Shown: one piece after another, positions 23,101 to 36,900 of the stretch
Position numbering within the stretch: position 1 is the first letter of the stretch
Layout of the letters: each line of letters begins with the position of its first letter
Assembly: GCA_024195265.1 (NCBI GenBank)
Contig: JAJLRJ010000013.1
Coordinates: 9,151,832-9,215,831 of the forward strand
Direction of reading: 5' to 3'
DNA length: 64,000 nt
DNA from: Dendrophyllia cribrosa
Lineage: Eukaryota; Cnidaria; Anthozoa; Scleractinia; Dendrophylliidae
Made by a program: the position numbers and the translations under genes
The notes under the pieces: model-generated
The model's database searches: none
The model's input: the letters and a program-made list of their open reading frames with translations, nothing else
Told to the model about the DNA's origin: nothing

Positions 23101-24891
23101 CTATTAAATCCGAAAGTAACACGAGCCGTTACTATAAATGGAATTCTACGGTATCTCGAGTCAAACTTTCTTATTTTCCCTGTTTTTCAGATAAGCAAGC
23201 TGTACAAGGATAAATCAATTGGAATGAATGTGTCTTGGGTGCTGGTCAAAGTTTTCTTGTTGGAAGGATTTGATGTAAGTTAACGTTAAAACGTCTTTTG
23301 GCTAATAAAGGAGGACAACCTCGTACCCAGGGCGCTCTCCGTTTTCAAAATGGCGGGCTGGGCGTAGAATCCCCTGGACAAGGCGGTAGAGTCTACCTGC
23401 TGTAGCTCAGAAGGAGGTCGGACACCTTATTGAGAATTATATAACGTAATGTCGACACTTTTCTAAGCATTGAACCTGTGACCCTAGCTAGGCTTAGGCT
23501 TACATAGCCTACAGTACCAGGTTACCACCAAGCTTCTCGGGTTGTTTAGGCCTACATGTACATTTAACTATATAAACGGGCAGACCTGCACCTTTCGTAA
23601 CGCCTCACAGGATTGTCTAAGAAAAAAATAGAACAAACAACACAACAATGGAACCTAGCCCTAAAAACAATAGAGGCGCACCTCATCCAGGTCGAATGGA
23701 ATTGGAGGTTCCGAAGAGGCGCAGGCCTACTGATATAAACTGCTAACCCTAACCTCAATTGAAAGCTTACCAGTTATTCCTTTATGTATTCTCATTAAGG
23801 TGTCCGACCTCCTTCTGAGCTATAGCATTTAGACTCTTCCGGACAAGGCTGCCAAGATACTCAAAAAATTCTGCCGTGTTTTGTTTGAACAACGGTTTCA
23901 GATTTCCTGAAAACAAACACGGCTACCATTTGAGTACATGAGAATGAAATGGTATAGTTCATACCGAAATATAACTTCTTCCAACTTAGTTTTGTTAAGG
24001 CCCCGTCCACACTAATGCGTTTTCGTTTGAAAACGCATACTTTTTTATGCGTTTTTACCGATCGTCCAGACTAAAACGATCCAAAACGGACTGAGAATGA
24101 AATCGATGAAAACGGAGGTTTTTCGTTGAAAGTGCAAAAACGGAGCTTTTCAAAAACGCTTACGCTATTGGAGCATGCGTATTGAACAGAAAAAACGTCC
24201 GTGCAGAGCCTGGTGATGAAGACGCATCTTTGGATCATCGTTTTTCAGCTCCTAGTGTGGACGCAAATCTTTTTATCCGTTTTCGGGGAACCAAAAACGG
24301 AGGTTTTCAAAAACGCATTAGTGTGGACGGGGCCTACATATTTTGACACAATGAAAATACTCGGGTTACCGTTTGAAATAACCTCCGAAAATGCCATTTC
24401 ATCGTGTGTCATTTGACAAACTATTCCACGACTCTTGGAGTCAACTGTCAACTGAAAGAATTCTGACCACCAAACGCACGAGTACGTATAAAGTAATTTT
24501 CATTGTTTTTATTTTTAGCCGGACTTGGATCTCGCAACAAATAACATTTTATCGGCCGGGCAGTATCTTTCGAAATACAGAAAATGGAGCGCTGCAAGAA
24601 ATAAGCCAGACGGAACTGAAGAACATTACGACCAAGCCGCCTTATTGACAAGGTACATGTAACAGTCGATACTTTACTTGTTTGTTATTTGCTACAAAAT
24701 GTTCTCAAATGTTATATGGTTTTACTGAATATAATTCTATCAGAGATAGAACATTATTCATTTTAAGCACACAATTTCCGTAAGATCAATTTTAATGGCT
24801 CTTGGCATCTTAGAGTGGTTTCCAATTGAGTATCGAAAGTAATATGTACTTATTGACAAAGTGGGAGGGCCGGATGGGAAAATATTTGGCT

Positions 24892-24941
<50 letters not shown>

Positions 24942-27900
24942 GAGAGCCAAATATTTTCCCATCTGGCCCGACCTAACAGCTAAAATCAAAACCAATCGTA
25001 ACTTGCTTGCACGCGTTTTCCCGCGCTTGGCGCCGGCTACATGGACTTGCTTCGAGTTCTGATTGGTTCATTGGATTGTCTGCGTCTGTTATGATTGGCC
25101 AGAGTGATTTCTTTGGTTTTGGTTTTACGTAACTTAATTGAAAACCGCTCTAAGACACCAGCTATCATAAACTAGTGGAGAAAAGGCCTTAATAAACCAT
25201 ACGGCTTAAAGTACTTCTATAAAGGACATTGAAAAGGAAACTGATTCAAAGAATAATAATAAGGTATTTAATAGAATATTATCGAATTAAAATGCGCTTG
25301 CGAATGTAATTGATAATGTCATAAAAAACTTATTTTCATTCTTGTTTGTTGAATATTATAGGAGAATCTGTGGTCTTGGTAGCTGCTATATAGACGGTAA
25401 GAGTCGGAAAGAAAGTTTAGAGTTCATTAATCATAGCACGATTGGTCAACAAGAGCGGTTTTCAATAGACCATTTTCGTATTCTCGGTATTGAACTGGAA
25501 CTAGCTTGCAATGGAGGCTCATGCGGGGGAATCTTTTCACATGCAAATGTTTTTAATGAGATCCCCCGCATTAGCCTCCATTGCAAGCTGGTTCCAGTTC
25601 AATACCGAGAATACGAATATGGTCTATTGAGTGTTGTAAAACCAAAATTAAAACAATATATTCTTTGGTCAATAACAACAAAGGCAGTTATTTGAATGAA
25701 ACAATCACAACTCGAAGCAAGCAAATGCACATAGCCGGTGCTAAGCCCTGAAAAACACGTGCGAGCAATTAAGTCACAATTGGTTTTGGTTGTACTTCCG
25801 ATTGGTTGATTGAGAAAGCGGCACGAGATTTTTTAGCCAATCACAAAGCGTAACAATACAAAGCCTAATTACTCAATTTTTGACACTCAGTTAAACACCG
25901 CTCCAATGTGATCGATATGAGTCATTTGTTATGTATGCATTAGGATCAGGGATGTTCTGTGTCAATGCATGGTTCCTGCTTACAGAAAAATTGTTATTCA
26001 GTTACTGCTTTACAATGTCTTCTACTACTTTGGACTTGTTCCCATACAGTTTATTCAAATTTAGTTGCTAAGCAACGCTCTCTTCAGACAGCATTCCTAT
26101 CATGCGTGGTACTAGTGTCCACATTTTTTATAGGTCTCGCGTACTATAACACGCCATGCAGTCTGAACTGGGGAGTGAGCGTGAATGAAGCACGTGGTTT
26201 AGCTGCGGCGTACACTGTGGCACATGAAATGGGACACAAGTAAGCCAGTCATTTCTTATGTCATGTCATGTCATGTTATGTCATGTCATGTCATGTCATG
26301 TCATGTCATGTCATGTCATGTCATGTCATGTTATGTTATGTTATGTTATGTTATGTTATGTTATGTTATGTTATCATATCTTATCTAAATGAGCTGAATC
26401 ATGAAACATTGATATTCTTTACTTTTAAATACTAAACAGCAATAAAGAAGAGTTTTCGGCATTTTAATTATCATAAATATCATAATTAATCCAAAGACTA
26501 AAAGGTTCGAACCACATTCTACAGTATAATAAACAGCACCACAGGGCAATACTGCTCAGTCGTCGCTTTCACTGGAATGATCACACTTAAGGATTTCATC
26601 CACAGACTCAAAAGTTAGAACCACCTTGTACAGCGTGATAAACAGCACCACAGGAAAGTTCTGCTCAGTCGCTTTTACTGGAATGGTCACACTCTAGGAT
26701 TTCATCCACAGACTCAAAAGTTAGAACCACCTTGTACAGCATAATAAACAGCTCCAGGAAAAAAAAATGCTCTTTTATATGAATCAGAACAGTCATGTTG
26801 TAACATTTATACATAGACTAAAACGTTAAAACCAAATTACACGATTCAACTGCACAATTTAAGGGGTTAAACTAGAAATACGTGTCTCGCAGAACCTCGC
26901 GAAGCTCGGTGGAGGGTGCACCGAAACATTTTAGCGACGGGGGAGGGGATGGATAGATGGAATTTCTGGTTTAACTGAAGAGGTTGGGTTGCATGGCCAC
27001 AATGGCCTCGAAATTTTGAAGATGAGACATTCTCGTTCCCAGTCGCTTCCATATAACTTGTACTCAGTCTCCTGTTTTCCTAGTTAAAATACATGTAAGA
27101 TAAATTTGTGCCCCCCCCCCCCCCCCCCCCTTCGTAACTTCAAGAACATTAAGTCTATGACAATGAAACCTAGAGGGTACATAGTACGTCGCACAATGGA
27201 ACGATGACATCATATGACGTAGTTATTAGGTAATTAGTTATACGGCCGCCATCTTGGATCCACCATCTTGGATTTCTGAAATTTTTTAAAACCTTTTTAA
27301 AACCGTCCAAATTGACGCAAAATTAATCAAAACCAATAAATAAACGCTAAATGACATAAAAATACAAAAGTTACACCAATAAACATTGTTTTTCTTCATT
27401 CAAAGGTATAAATATGCAAATTTCAAAAAACATGGCTGTCAAAATCTTGTTGCCATGGAAACATCAAGTCACGTGATAAAAAATTGTCATACAAAATTGT
27501 TGCCAGATAAATTTTAGGAAAAGTCACAAAGTTTGATGGCGTTTGAATACATATTAAAAAAGTTATGAATGTTGAAAGTTAGCGCGGGCACTTTGTGCCC
27601 CCCAGGCCGAATAGGGTTAAGGGTTTTGTAAAATCACTCTAATTCAGTTTATTTAAAGTGCCTCTTCTGCCAAGAATATAATACACATGTAGAGTATGTA
27701 TAAAGACATCGGTGAATAAATGTTACGATAAAGTTTATTAATTATCCACAATGTGGTTGTTCTTATTTACGTTCTAAACAGATTAACTTATTCACGTAAC
27801 TAGACTGCTAGTAATCTACAAATGTAGCAGGCGAGCTTATCATGCTTATCTCGAGAGAACGAGCAAATGCAAGCAAGCCGGGAAAGATAAGGGAAGTGGT

Positions 27901-30900
27901 GCAATTTGTTCCGACTTTCTTGCAGTTTTCCCTCAGTTAAAGCTTGTTTACTCACACCAGTCCACGATACTTCACCCACTTGAGTATCTAGAAACAGACT
28001 ACCATCTCTCTGCGTGTAAACCTATAGTAAGTACTTTAAAAACCGTGACTGACCTCTGAACTATAAATATGCTGTCATGTTTGTCTCCCATTAGCATCGG
28101 TCTGCCACATGACTCAAGTAATTGTGCCAAAGCATACATCATGAATAGAGTCCAGTCTTCCGGTCCCAACTCCTTTCATTGGTCTCCTTGCGCCAGAGTT
28201 AAATTGCAACATATATTTACGTAAGTGCCGATACCATTTTGTTTTTATGGGATTTACTTTCAACAGCTAGTTATTCTTCAATTTGTTTTTCGTTTATGTT
28301 TTGCTCCCAAAGTATAATTCAAAATCTTCTCTTTATAATAAGAAGAATTGAAAAGTGAGAAGGATGTTAAAAAGAGTAACGCTCAGTAGTTTTATCTGAG
28401 TTCTTTCAAAGACTAAAAATTTATAAATTTAAATTATATTATATAAGTCAGTGTTTTGCACGACTCTAAAACCAAAGCTCTACATGTACACAGGTACATG
28501 TTACTATTTCTTTACTAATCCGGTCATTTTCGCATTTTTTTCTACTACTTAATTTAGGAATTTAAATGCCTTTTAGTTCCAATCAACTGTGTCTGCTTAG
28601 CAAAACAATGATACCCATGTTGGCATAATAAGGATTCAGATGTTGATCATATTTTTACCAGGTCACGTGCATGCTTTCATAACAAGCCACCAAAGAAGCT
28701 ACCCAGTCCTACTCTTCCACCTGGGTACATCAATGATATAGATAAGCAGTGTCAGCTGGCGTATGGAAAAGAATACAGAGGGTGTCCCTCGCTCAGAGTA
28801 AGTACAATGAACGAAAGTATACTTATAGAGAGAAACAATAAGATGTAAGTTTAACATTATGGTTCATGGGAAACCCGCGCTCGTAGTCAAATTGCTAGTG
28901 ATCGTTGCTGATGATGATGATGACGATGACCTGACGATGATGATGATGACGACAACGATGTCGACGAAGGTGATGATGATCATTATGATGATAACCATAT
29001 TGATGATCATGATGACGATAATGATGACGATAATGGCGACGACGATGATGATGATGACGACCATGACGATGACGATGACAATGACGATCATGATGACAAT
29101 GTCAATGATGATTATGATGACGACGATGGCGACAGCGATGGTAATGGCGATGATGCGTTAATGATGATGATGATGATGATGATAAGGATTATCATGATTA
29201 ATATGACGATGAAGAAAAAGATGAAGACGGAGATAAGGTTGACGAAGATGATGACGATAAAGAGCATTGAGGTGCATGTTTTCAACCAACTGTAAACTCA
29301 TATGAGTATCGTTTGTTACCTTTAAGGAAAGCTGCGGCGCTATGTATTGCACGAAAGGAAGCAGCTGCTATAGTCGAGGAGCACCAGTCGCAGAAGGAAC
29401 TGCATGCGGTTATAGAAAGGTACACATTATTTAAGTAAACATAACATAACATAACATACTTTATTTAACGTGGATGTACACGCTTGAGAGCTAGTTTACA
29501 GGTATTCCACCTAATAACTAATTAAAACCTAACAACTAAAGAACTCTAATATCACAATACATCAGATAAAACCACGGGTAAAATACTAATCAAAACTATT
29601 ATTACAATATTACCGCCGCAGTCAAAATATTTATTAAAGAATATAATATTGTATGGAATGAAAACGATATTGTATTTAAATCAATATTGTATGGAATGAA
29701 AACGTTTAAGTAGAATACCAAAATGAGACGACCACTAATCTGCGTTTGTGTATTATTACTAAAGTGTATTTTAAAATCTTAAAAATGCATGATTATTTCA
29801 CTTTTACAAATACAGTCGGATAAAATAATGATGCACGGGTAATAGGCCATTTCCGAGTTGCGCCATCCTTCTGCTGCACAACCTTTCATATGAAAATGAG
29901 TTTTCATGTATTCACTTGCAAATAAAACTCATTTTTACGAGAAGTGGTCTTTTTTGGTACCTGATAGCTTAGCGCTCAAAAAGGAATATTATGTCATATA
30001 AAAGACTAGAACGCGATCAATTTCTAATTACTTTAAATAACAATCCGTGTAAGAAGTAGGCAATTCTCTATTGTTCCGATGCATTTCGCTTACCCCACAT
30101 AAGAATGTTTGGATTTTCGTACTGAGAATACGTCAACCTATGGACAACATGGTTTTGAAATAAAATTTACTGAAACTTTATTTTAAAGTGATGTTTCTTT
30201 TGTGTTACAAGATTTCATCCAATCGTGAGACTCCAAAACAATGGCCAAGAAAGACTTCTAATTTTCCATGTTCCCCACATAGAATTTTTGTTGCATTAAA
30301 AATCACGATAGTTTTCACTAAAAGGGAATCAAATAGTAAACTAGAGATAAATAAATGCGCTGCCTGATGAAGTTATGGTAGATTTTCATGTTTTAGCCAA
30401 TGAGGTGGACGGTTTCAACAATAGCAGAATTCACACCTTTCTGCATTCCGTGCATTTGGGTTGCCTACTTCTTACACGGATTGTTACTTAACATTATATC
30501 TGGCACCATATGAACTAATCCGTATTGTTTTCCAAGTGGTGCATGCAGGGAATATGCAGTGATGTTGGGTCCAGTTTACCTCCGCCTGTTGATGGTAGTT
30601 GGGGTCCTTGGGGCTCTTACGGCGCATGCACAAGGACTTGCGGGGGAGGAGTGAAATACCGAAGCCGAAAATGCAACAATCCAGCGTAAGTTTCGTCTTT
30701 GACATTTTGTTAACCCTTTCCCTCCCACGAGTGCCAAAAATTATTTATTCTATTTTATTTCTTCCAGGCCTCAATACTTCGGAAAACACTGCACTGGATC
30801 AAACAAAGGCCATTTTGCAATGTGCAACACACAGGTCTGTTGACTAAGTATATGTATTATATATAATCAACTAATTTTCCACAAGCTATGACTACGAAAC

Positions 30901-33900
30901 TTAGAGAGTTTATAGCACGTCACAAATCTCGACGTTAAGGCATGTCACGTGACGTGATACCGATATGATGCGAAAATTGCGTCATCATTTCGAATTGCCG
31001 CCATTTTGGATTGCCATCATGTCAGCAAAGCACCAAGTTGAGTCAAAATAGACTACGAGCAGTCCCTCTTTCCCAGCTTAGTCCGTCGAGCGATAAGCGA
31101 GCGGGAAATATCCGCGCAAAAACCGCGCTCGTCTCGCCCCAGTTTTTGCGCGGCCATTATCCGCTCGCCAATGTTTTCTGGTTTCTCGCTCGATGGACTA
31201 AGCTGGGAAAGAGGGACTGCTCGTAGTCTAAGTCAAAAATGACTCAAAATTACAATTTAAAATTACAATTCAATACAATAAAGTTAATTTAAGCAGTTAT
31301 GCATAGCATTAAGGAAGCATAATGATAAGGGAGTACATGTGCAAAACTAATAACAAAGAGTACAGGGCCTAAAGGCAAGGTCAAAACGCCTTCCATTTCT
31401 TTTTATAATTGCATTCACGATATATTTTGCTTCTGGTTGAGAAGGGATTGAAAATGTTTTGCTAAAATGTTTTTTGTTCTCAAAAGTGAGTTTGTGTTTG
31501 GTTGTTGCTGATGTTGTCATCGTTTTACGGGGGGGGGGGGGGGGGGGGGGTTGTCGGGGGTAGGGGCTGAGTTGTGTTTAAGATATATATCATTTAAATT
31601 TATCCATTGGTAATTTGGAATTTACTCTTTTTATGGGTTCAATTTTGGTCCCTTGTTACGGTACTTTTTTGGTCAATCTGGTCCCACACACATCTCTCCG
31701 TCACCAATCCGCACTAATAAATACTTCAAATATCAAGTTAAACCGTCAGCACTTGCATATCTCGTAAATCTTTTCATATAAAAATATTTTTCCGTCGTAT
31801 GATCTAGCAGGGTCCATAACATTCATTAGAGGATAAGGCATGGCGACAGCGATCAGCGTTTAGCCGTCAATATTGTGTCTTTATTTCCAGGAGTGTGCTG
31901 TTGACCGCTTTCGCCAGGAGCAATGTGAAGAACAAAACAGTGGTTCTACAAAATACAACGCTTACTATATAAGAGGTACAAACAATTGCTGTAGTTTATA
32001 AAATGGACAAAGGGATCCGCGCGTTATAATTGGTCAAACCGGGTTCATTATATCTCGTTATAAAATGGTCAAGGAAATGCGCGCGCTATGATTGGTTAAA
32101 CCGAGTTCATTATAACTCGGTAAAGCACGCGTGTGACGTAAGGTTTATTATAACCGTTTTCATTTCATAAAAGAAATAAAAAACTTGTTCCTCGTGCATT
32201 GTTGAGTTATATAAGCACTCGCGAAGTTTTTAGAACACTCAAGAAGTGCGAGAAGCACTCGCTTTTGGCTCGTGCTTCTCTGCACTTCTCACGAGTTCTT
32301 AAAAATTTCCGCGTGCTTATATAACTCAATAATGCACTCGGCGCGTTTTTATTTCTTCAATACAGTACGCGCGTGACGAAAGGCGCGTGCTTTATTTAGC
32401 TTTATAGAATATTCAAAGAAATGCGCGCGTTACGGATTGAATAGATCAGGTTCATTATATCTCATTACAATTATTTATGTACCTGTAGGTGAGGTGGAAA
32501 AACATTAAACCTTCTCTAAGCCACTTAAGACTAAAGTAAAATTGAAACTGAGTCGTAAAATACTCAGCCGTATTACATAACGTTTCGCTGAATAACCTCA
32601 GCTTACTTATCGATTCTATCAGGGGCTCGTAAATGCACGTTAACATGCGTAACTGGAAGCAAGGGATATTTCTTTGGTCACGTGAAGGATGGGACACGCT
32701 GCACAAATGACCTTCATGTCCATGATGTTTGTATTGAGGGAAAATGTTATGTAAGTATACCGATTGCGTCTTCAGTCGTTTCAAGGATCTATAAGTTTTT
32801 GTAAGTAAACCTTCTCCAAAATAAGGAGCCATGAAAAAAGTTAATGATTTCGCGTAATATATCAAGAGTGGAGACTGAACAGTGTTTCATTAGGATTTCC
32901 AATTTGCTTCCAACTTTGTGTCCGATATTTCAACGCACCTTTGACGCGGGATAAAGCATTAACGTGAGTATAGTAACAATTTACAAGGTTACAGATATGG
33001 AAATGATTATGATTGATAACTAAAATGACATTAATAGGACTCGAAAAACGTTTGTCATCTTGCCTTGTTGTTTCACATTTGGTCAATATTTTCAGCTGGT
33101 TTGTAATCGTAGTTTGATGCGTTGGAATTAAGATCTGAAGTCGGTGGTTCCAGGCCTAACTCTGGGCCGTCGTGTTGATTTCTTAGACAAAAGACTTTGC
33201 TACACATTATATCTCTTTTTACATCCAAAACCGTTGAGACACTTGCTCAAATTTTCACAGTGCGTTCACGTTCAAGGGAACATATTTCGCATCCCTCCTT
33301 CCACTTCCCCCTCCAAGCAATCATGTTGTTTGCAGTGGGTTTTCTTCTACAAACATGTCTGCAGACACAAAGACAACATTGGATGAGAGTGGGGGGGGGG
33401 GGGGGGGGGGGGGGAGGGGGAGGGGGGAGTGGAGAATAAACGATTTTCAGGCGGGTAAGTTATAGGTCTTAAAATGAGTGAAAAGTACGAAGAAAAACTA
33501 ATTGCTCTCAACAGGTTTTGGCCGGAATTGCAGGTGTATATATGTGTACCGGTGACATAATGCTGTGGTTTACCCTGCAATAGACTAGCATCCAGGGGGG
33601 AGTAGCAATACTCCTAGTTGATTCAGGTTTAAAGCTCCGGCGTTGTGGGCTGCATATAACATGCGCCTGTGGCTCGTTTGTTTTTGCTGTTTCATTAATT
33701 AATTGATTCAACTTTTTACATTCAGATGGTTGGATGCGATAAACAACTGGGCGGAAAAGTGCTCGATCGATGCTTAAACTGTGGAGGAGATGGAAGTTCC
33801 TGTGTTTTGACTAAAGGAACGTACACCAAGAACTATCGAGTATACGGTAAAATAAAAAAACGTCCAAGAAATAAATAACTCATTTTTTCCTGTAACGATA

Positions 33901-36900
33901 AAAGGTTGGATGTGTTTCGCGCGCGCCGCGTTTCGCGTGCACGTTTCGCGCGCACGTTTCGCGTGCACGTTTCGCGCGCACAATAGACAAATTCGGCTGA
34001 CGCATTGCTGTACCCAATTCAAACCTTCTGGGAATACGATTCTTTGTTCACAATATTTCCATACAATTTCCATGTCAATGCTTCATTGATATGGAAATAT
34101 GATGAACAAAGAGTTCTAATCCCAAAAGGTTTGAATTGGGTACAACAATGCGTTAGCCGAATTTGTCTATTCTACGAAAGCAGCACTCTTTAATTAATTG
34201 TTCTCTTCGAACCTTTTTACCGTGTTATTCCATTTTTTTTAAATATTTAAACATATTTGAAAAATTAAGCAAAGTAACAGGCAATAAACTCATTGATATT
34301 GGCTGAAATATCTTCCTCTTCCTCCTAACGAATATTTTTTTCATGTGTTGTAAAAAAATGGTGCTAATTTAAGTCTTCTTTTGTTAGGACCCAAAAATGG
34401 AGACACCATGTTCGTCATTCCGAAAGGAGCAACGAGGGTCCTGATTCGAGAGAGAAGCAAATCTTACAACTTCCTGAGTATGTAGAATAGTAACAAATTC
34501 TCAGTACCTACAATACACATGAACATAAAATAAGACATGTAGCGTAAATCAAAGGCACCTGTGAGCCAGCTCGTGAGATACGAAACGCTCTATAAATAAA
34601 AGATTCTGCACACCGTCGGGACCTTATCTCTCCTGGACGTTTTGCTCAACCGACCCCCCACCCCATGCGTCTAACTCCCCACCCTCCCTTCCCTTCGACG
34701 TCATCCCCATCCGCGCGTATTATCTGTTAAACCATCGAATAAGGTGTATGTATTGAGGTACCGTACTGCGTCATGCCCGGGGATTAGAGGCGATTCACAG
34801 AAACACACAAGAAATGTCGTTGGAGAAATGTGCAAAAACTATACCAACGTTAAAACCACAACGACAAACCAGTGAAGAGTACCGGATCTATCGTACACCT
34901 GGATCAGTAAAAATCTTGAAATAGTAAAGGTAAAAACGGCAAACTGATCCTGACGGCAAGAAGAAAAGATAGAGACAGAAGTGAAATAAAAAACAAACAG
35001 TTGAATATATTTGCCCGATATTTCGGTTTGCAAAACAAACCTTCTACGGGGGCTAATTGTTTTTTAGCCCCCGTAGAAGGTTTGTTTGCAAACCGAAATA
35101 TCGGGCAAATATATTCAACTGTTTGTTTTTTTATTTCACTTCTGTCTCTATCTTTTCTTCTTGCCGTAAGGATCAGTTTGCCGTTTTTACCTTTACTATT
35201 TCGAGAAATGTGCACAAAGGAGGCTGTGGCGATAATATATACAACGCAGAGGATTGTGGGATATCTATTGTTATAATGACATTCTTGTTTTATTTCCGCT
35301 ACTGAGAGAAAAAAAAACTAAGACACATTCAAAATCAATCAAACTCCACTAACACGTGCACCGTAATTATTGATTTTTATGAATTGCTTACATGAACAAG
35401 ATTCAGAAATAAAGGCATTTTTTGGCGCGCGCAGACTGGGTTTGAATTTACCCGCGTGACAACTACCGCGCATGCGTAATTGCCGATCTTGTCGTGTCAA
35501 AATATTAAGAAATTTGAAACTTTCGACGTCCACACTTCCGCTTCCGCTCGGTAATTTTTTTCATTTTTTGCATTTTGACTTCGCTCTATCCAAAGTGCGT
35601 TTTACCCGATTTTGAAAAAATTCTGTCAAAAGAGAAAAAAATGCCAATGTGATGACGATCCGCAAAGTATAACTCTAATTGTTTTGCCTCCAAATGTACA
35701 AAATATGGAAACAAAAAACCTATTTTGAGCCACCTTAAGCAGTCTTCAGCGCAGGCTTAGTAGACTTAGTATTCGTCCACCATGTTAGTGAACCTCTTCA
35801 GGGAACCAAAATGGCAGTTATAAAACTGATGCAAGATATAAACATAAATCTGGTATAAATGTTCCCAGTTTTTTGTAATCCATTAACGCCTGGACGAACA
35901 CAGACACACGTCTTCGTCTATTGGCAAGCATTTTCGTGATAGGCATTCCTGTACACCGGATGATCTCACCAAGAATTTCACCATCTTTAAAAAAATGCAA
36001 GAACAAGTTTGACTGTCTCGTCGATGAGATGTTTTTTTATTCACGAACTGAGACCAAGTCTCAATGTTCAAAGTGACTCAATTCGTGCGAAAGTTTTTAC
36101 ATAGTTTTAATTATTTCTTATTGCATGCTTTTATTGTTTTTAACACCCAGTTTTTCATATTTCACTTCTTTGTTCAACCATATATTTAGTACTTATGTAA
36201 ATTCTTATCCTCACTTTTGCTTGATAATGACCGTAGAATGGCCGAAACGTCGCGTTTTAATCCCACTAGTTTTTACTACAACATTAACTAAAGATAACAC
36301 TTTTGTATTGTTGTCATTTTTTTAACTGAAAACGGAAACGCAAACATATTGTATATGTATATATAAAATATGTATATATAAAATAAAATTATATTTTACG
36401 TGAAAATTTCCACTACGATTTGTCTCCGTGATATGAAGACTCTATCTTTGTAATGACCTTAGTTAGTTAGTCAAGGGACTTGTTTTCAAACCTTGCAGAC
36501 TTCAATGCCGATAACAAAGAAGCAAAAACGTATGTCCGTGTGCATAATTTGTTTTTCTATCACGCTCCACGACTGAATAACTTAAGGAAAACATTTGTAC
36601 GGTTCGAACAAACTTCAAAATCTATTGTGGCTGTGCACGGTCAAGGCCGGAAGACGCTTACAAACAAAAAGGAGCATAGAACTTTGTCAGCTTTCACAAC
36701 CATTGCGCTTTACTGAACTATGGTTTTCTAATCATTGCGCCTTTTTAACTGTACATGTGGTTTTAAAAGTTTTACAACTATATATGATGGCGTCGCATTG
36801 AAAAGGAAAATCAGCAAAAATATCTCGTTACAGTTGAAAGCGCCTAAGTTTAGTGGGTTAGGAGAAATAGGTCCGCAACGTGTACATATGTGGGATTGGA

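Noticed and set aside
28859..29161. Open frames rich in Met and Asp/Ile on both strands
   Set aside because: They come from the (GAT/GAC)n microsatellite inside ADAMTS intron 11 and have no composition or homology of a protein.
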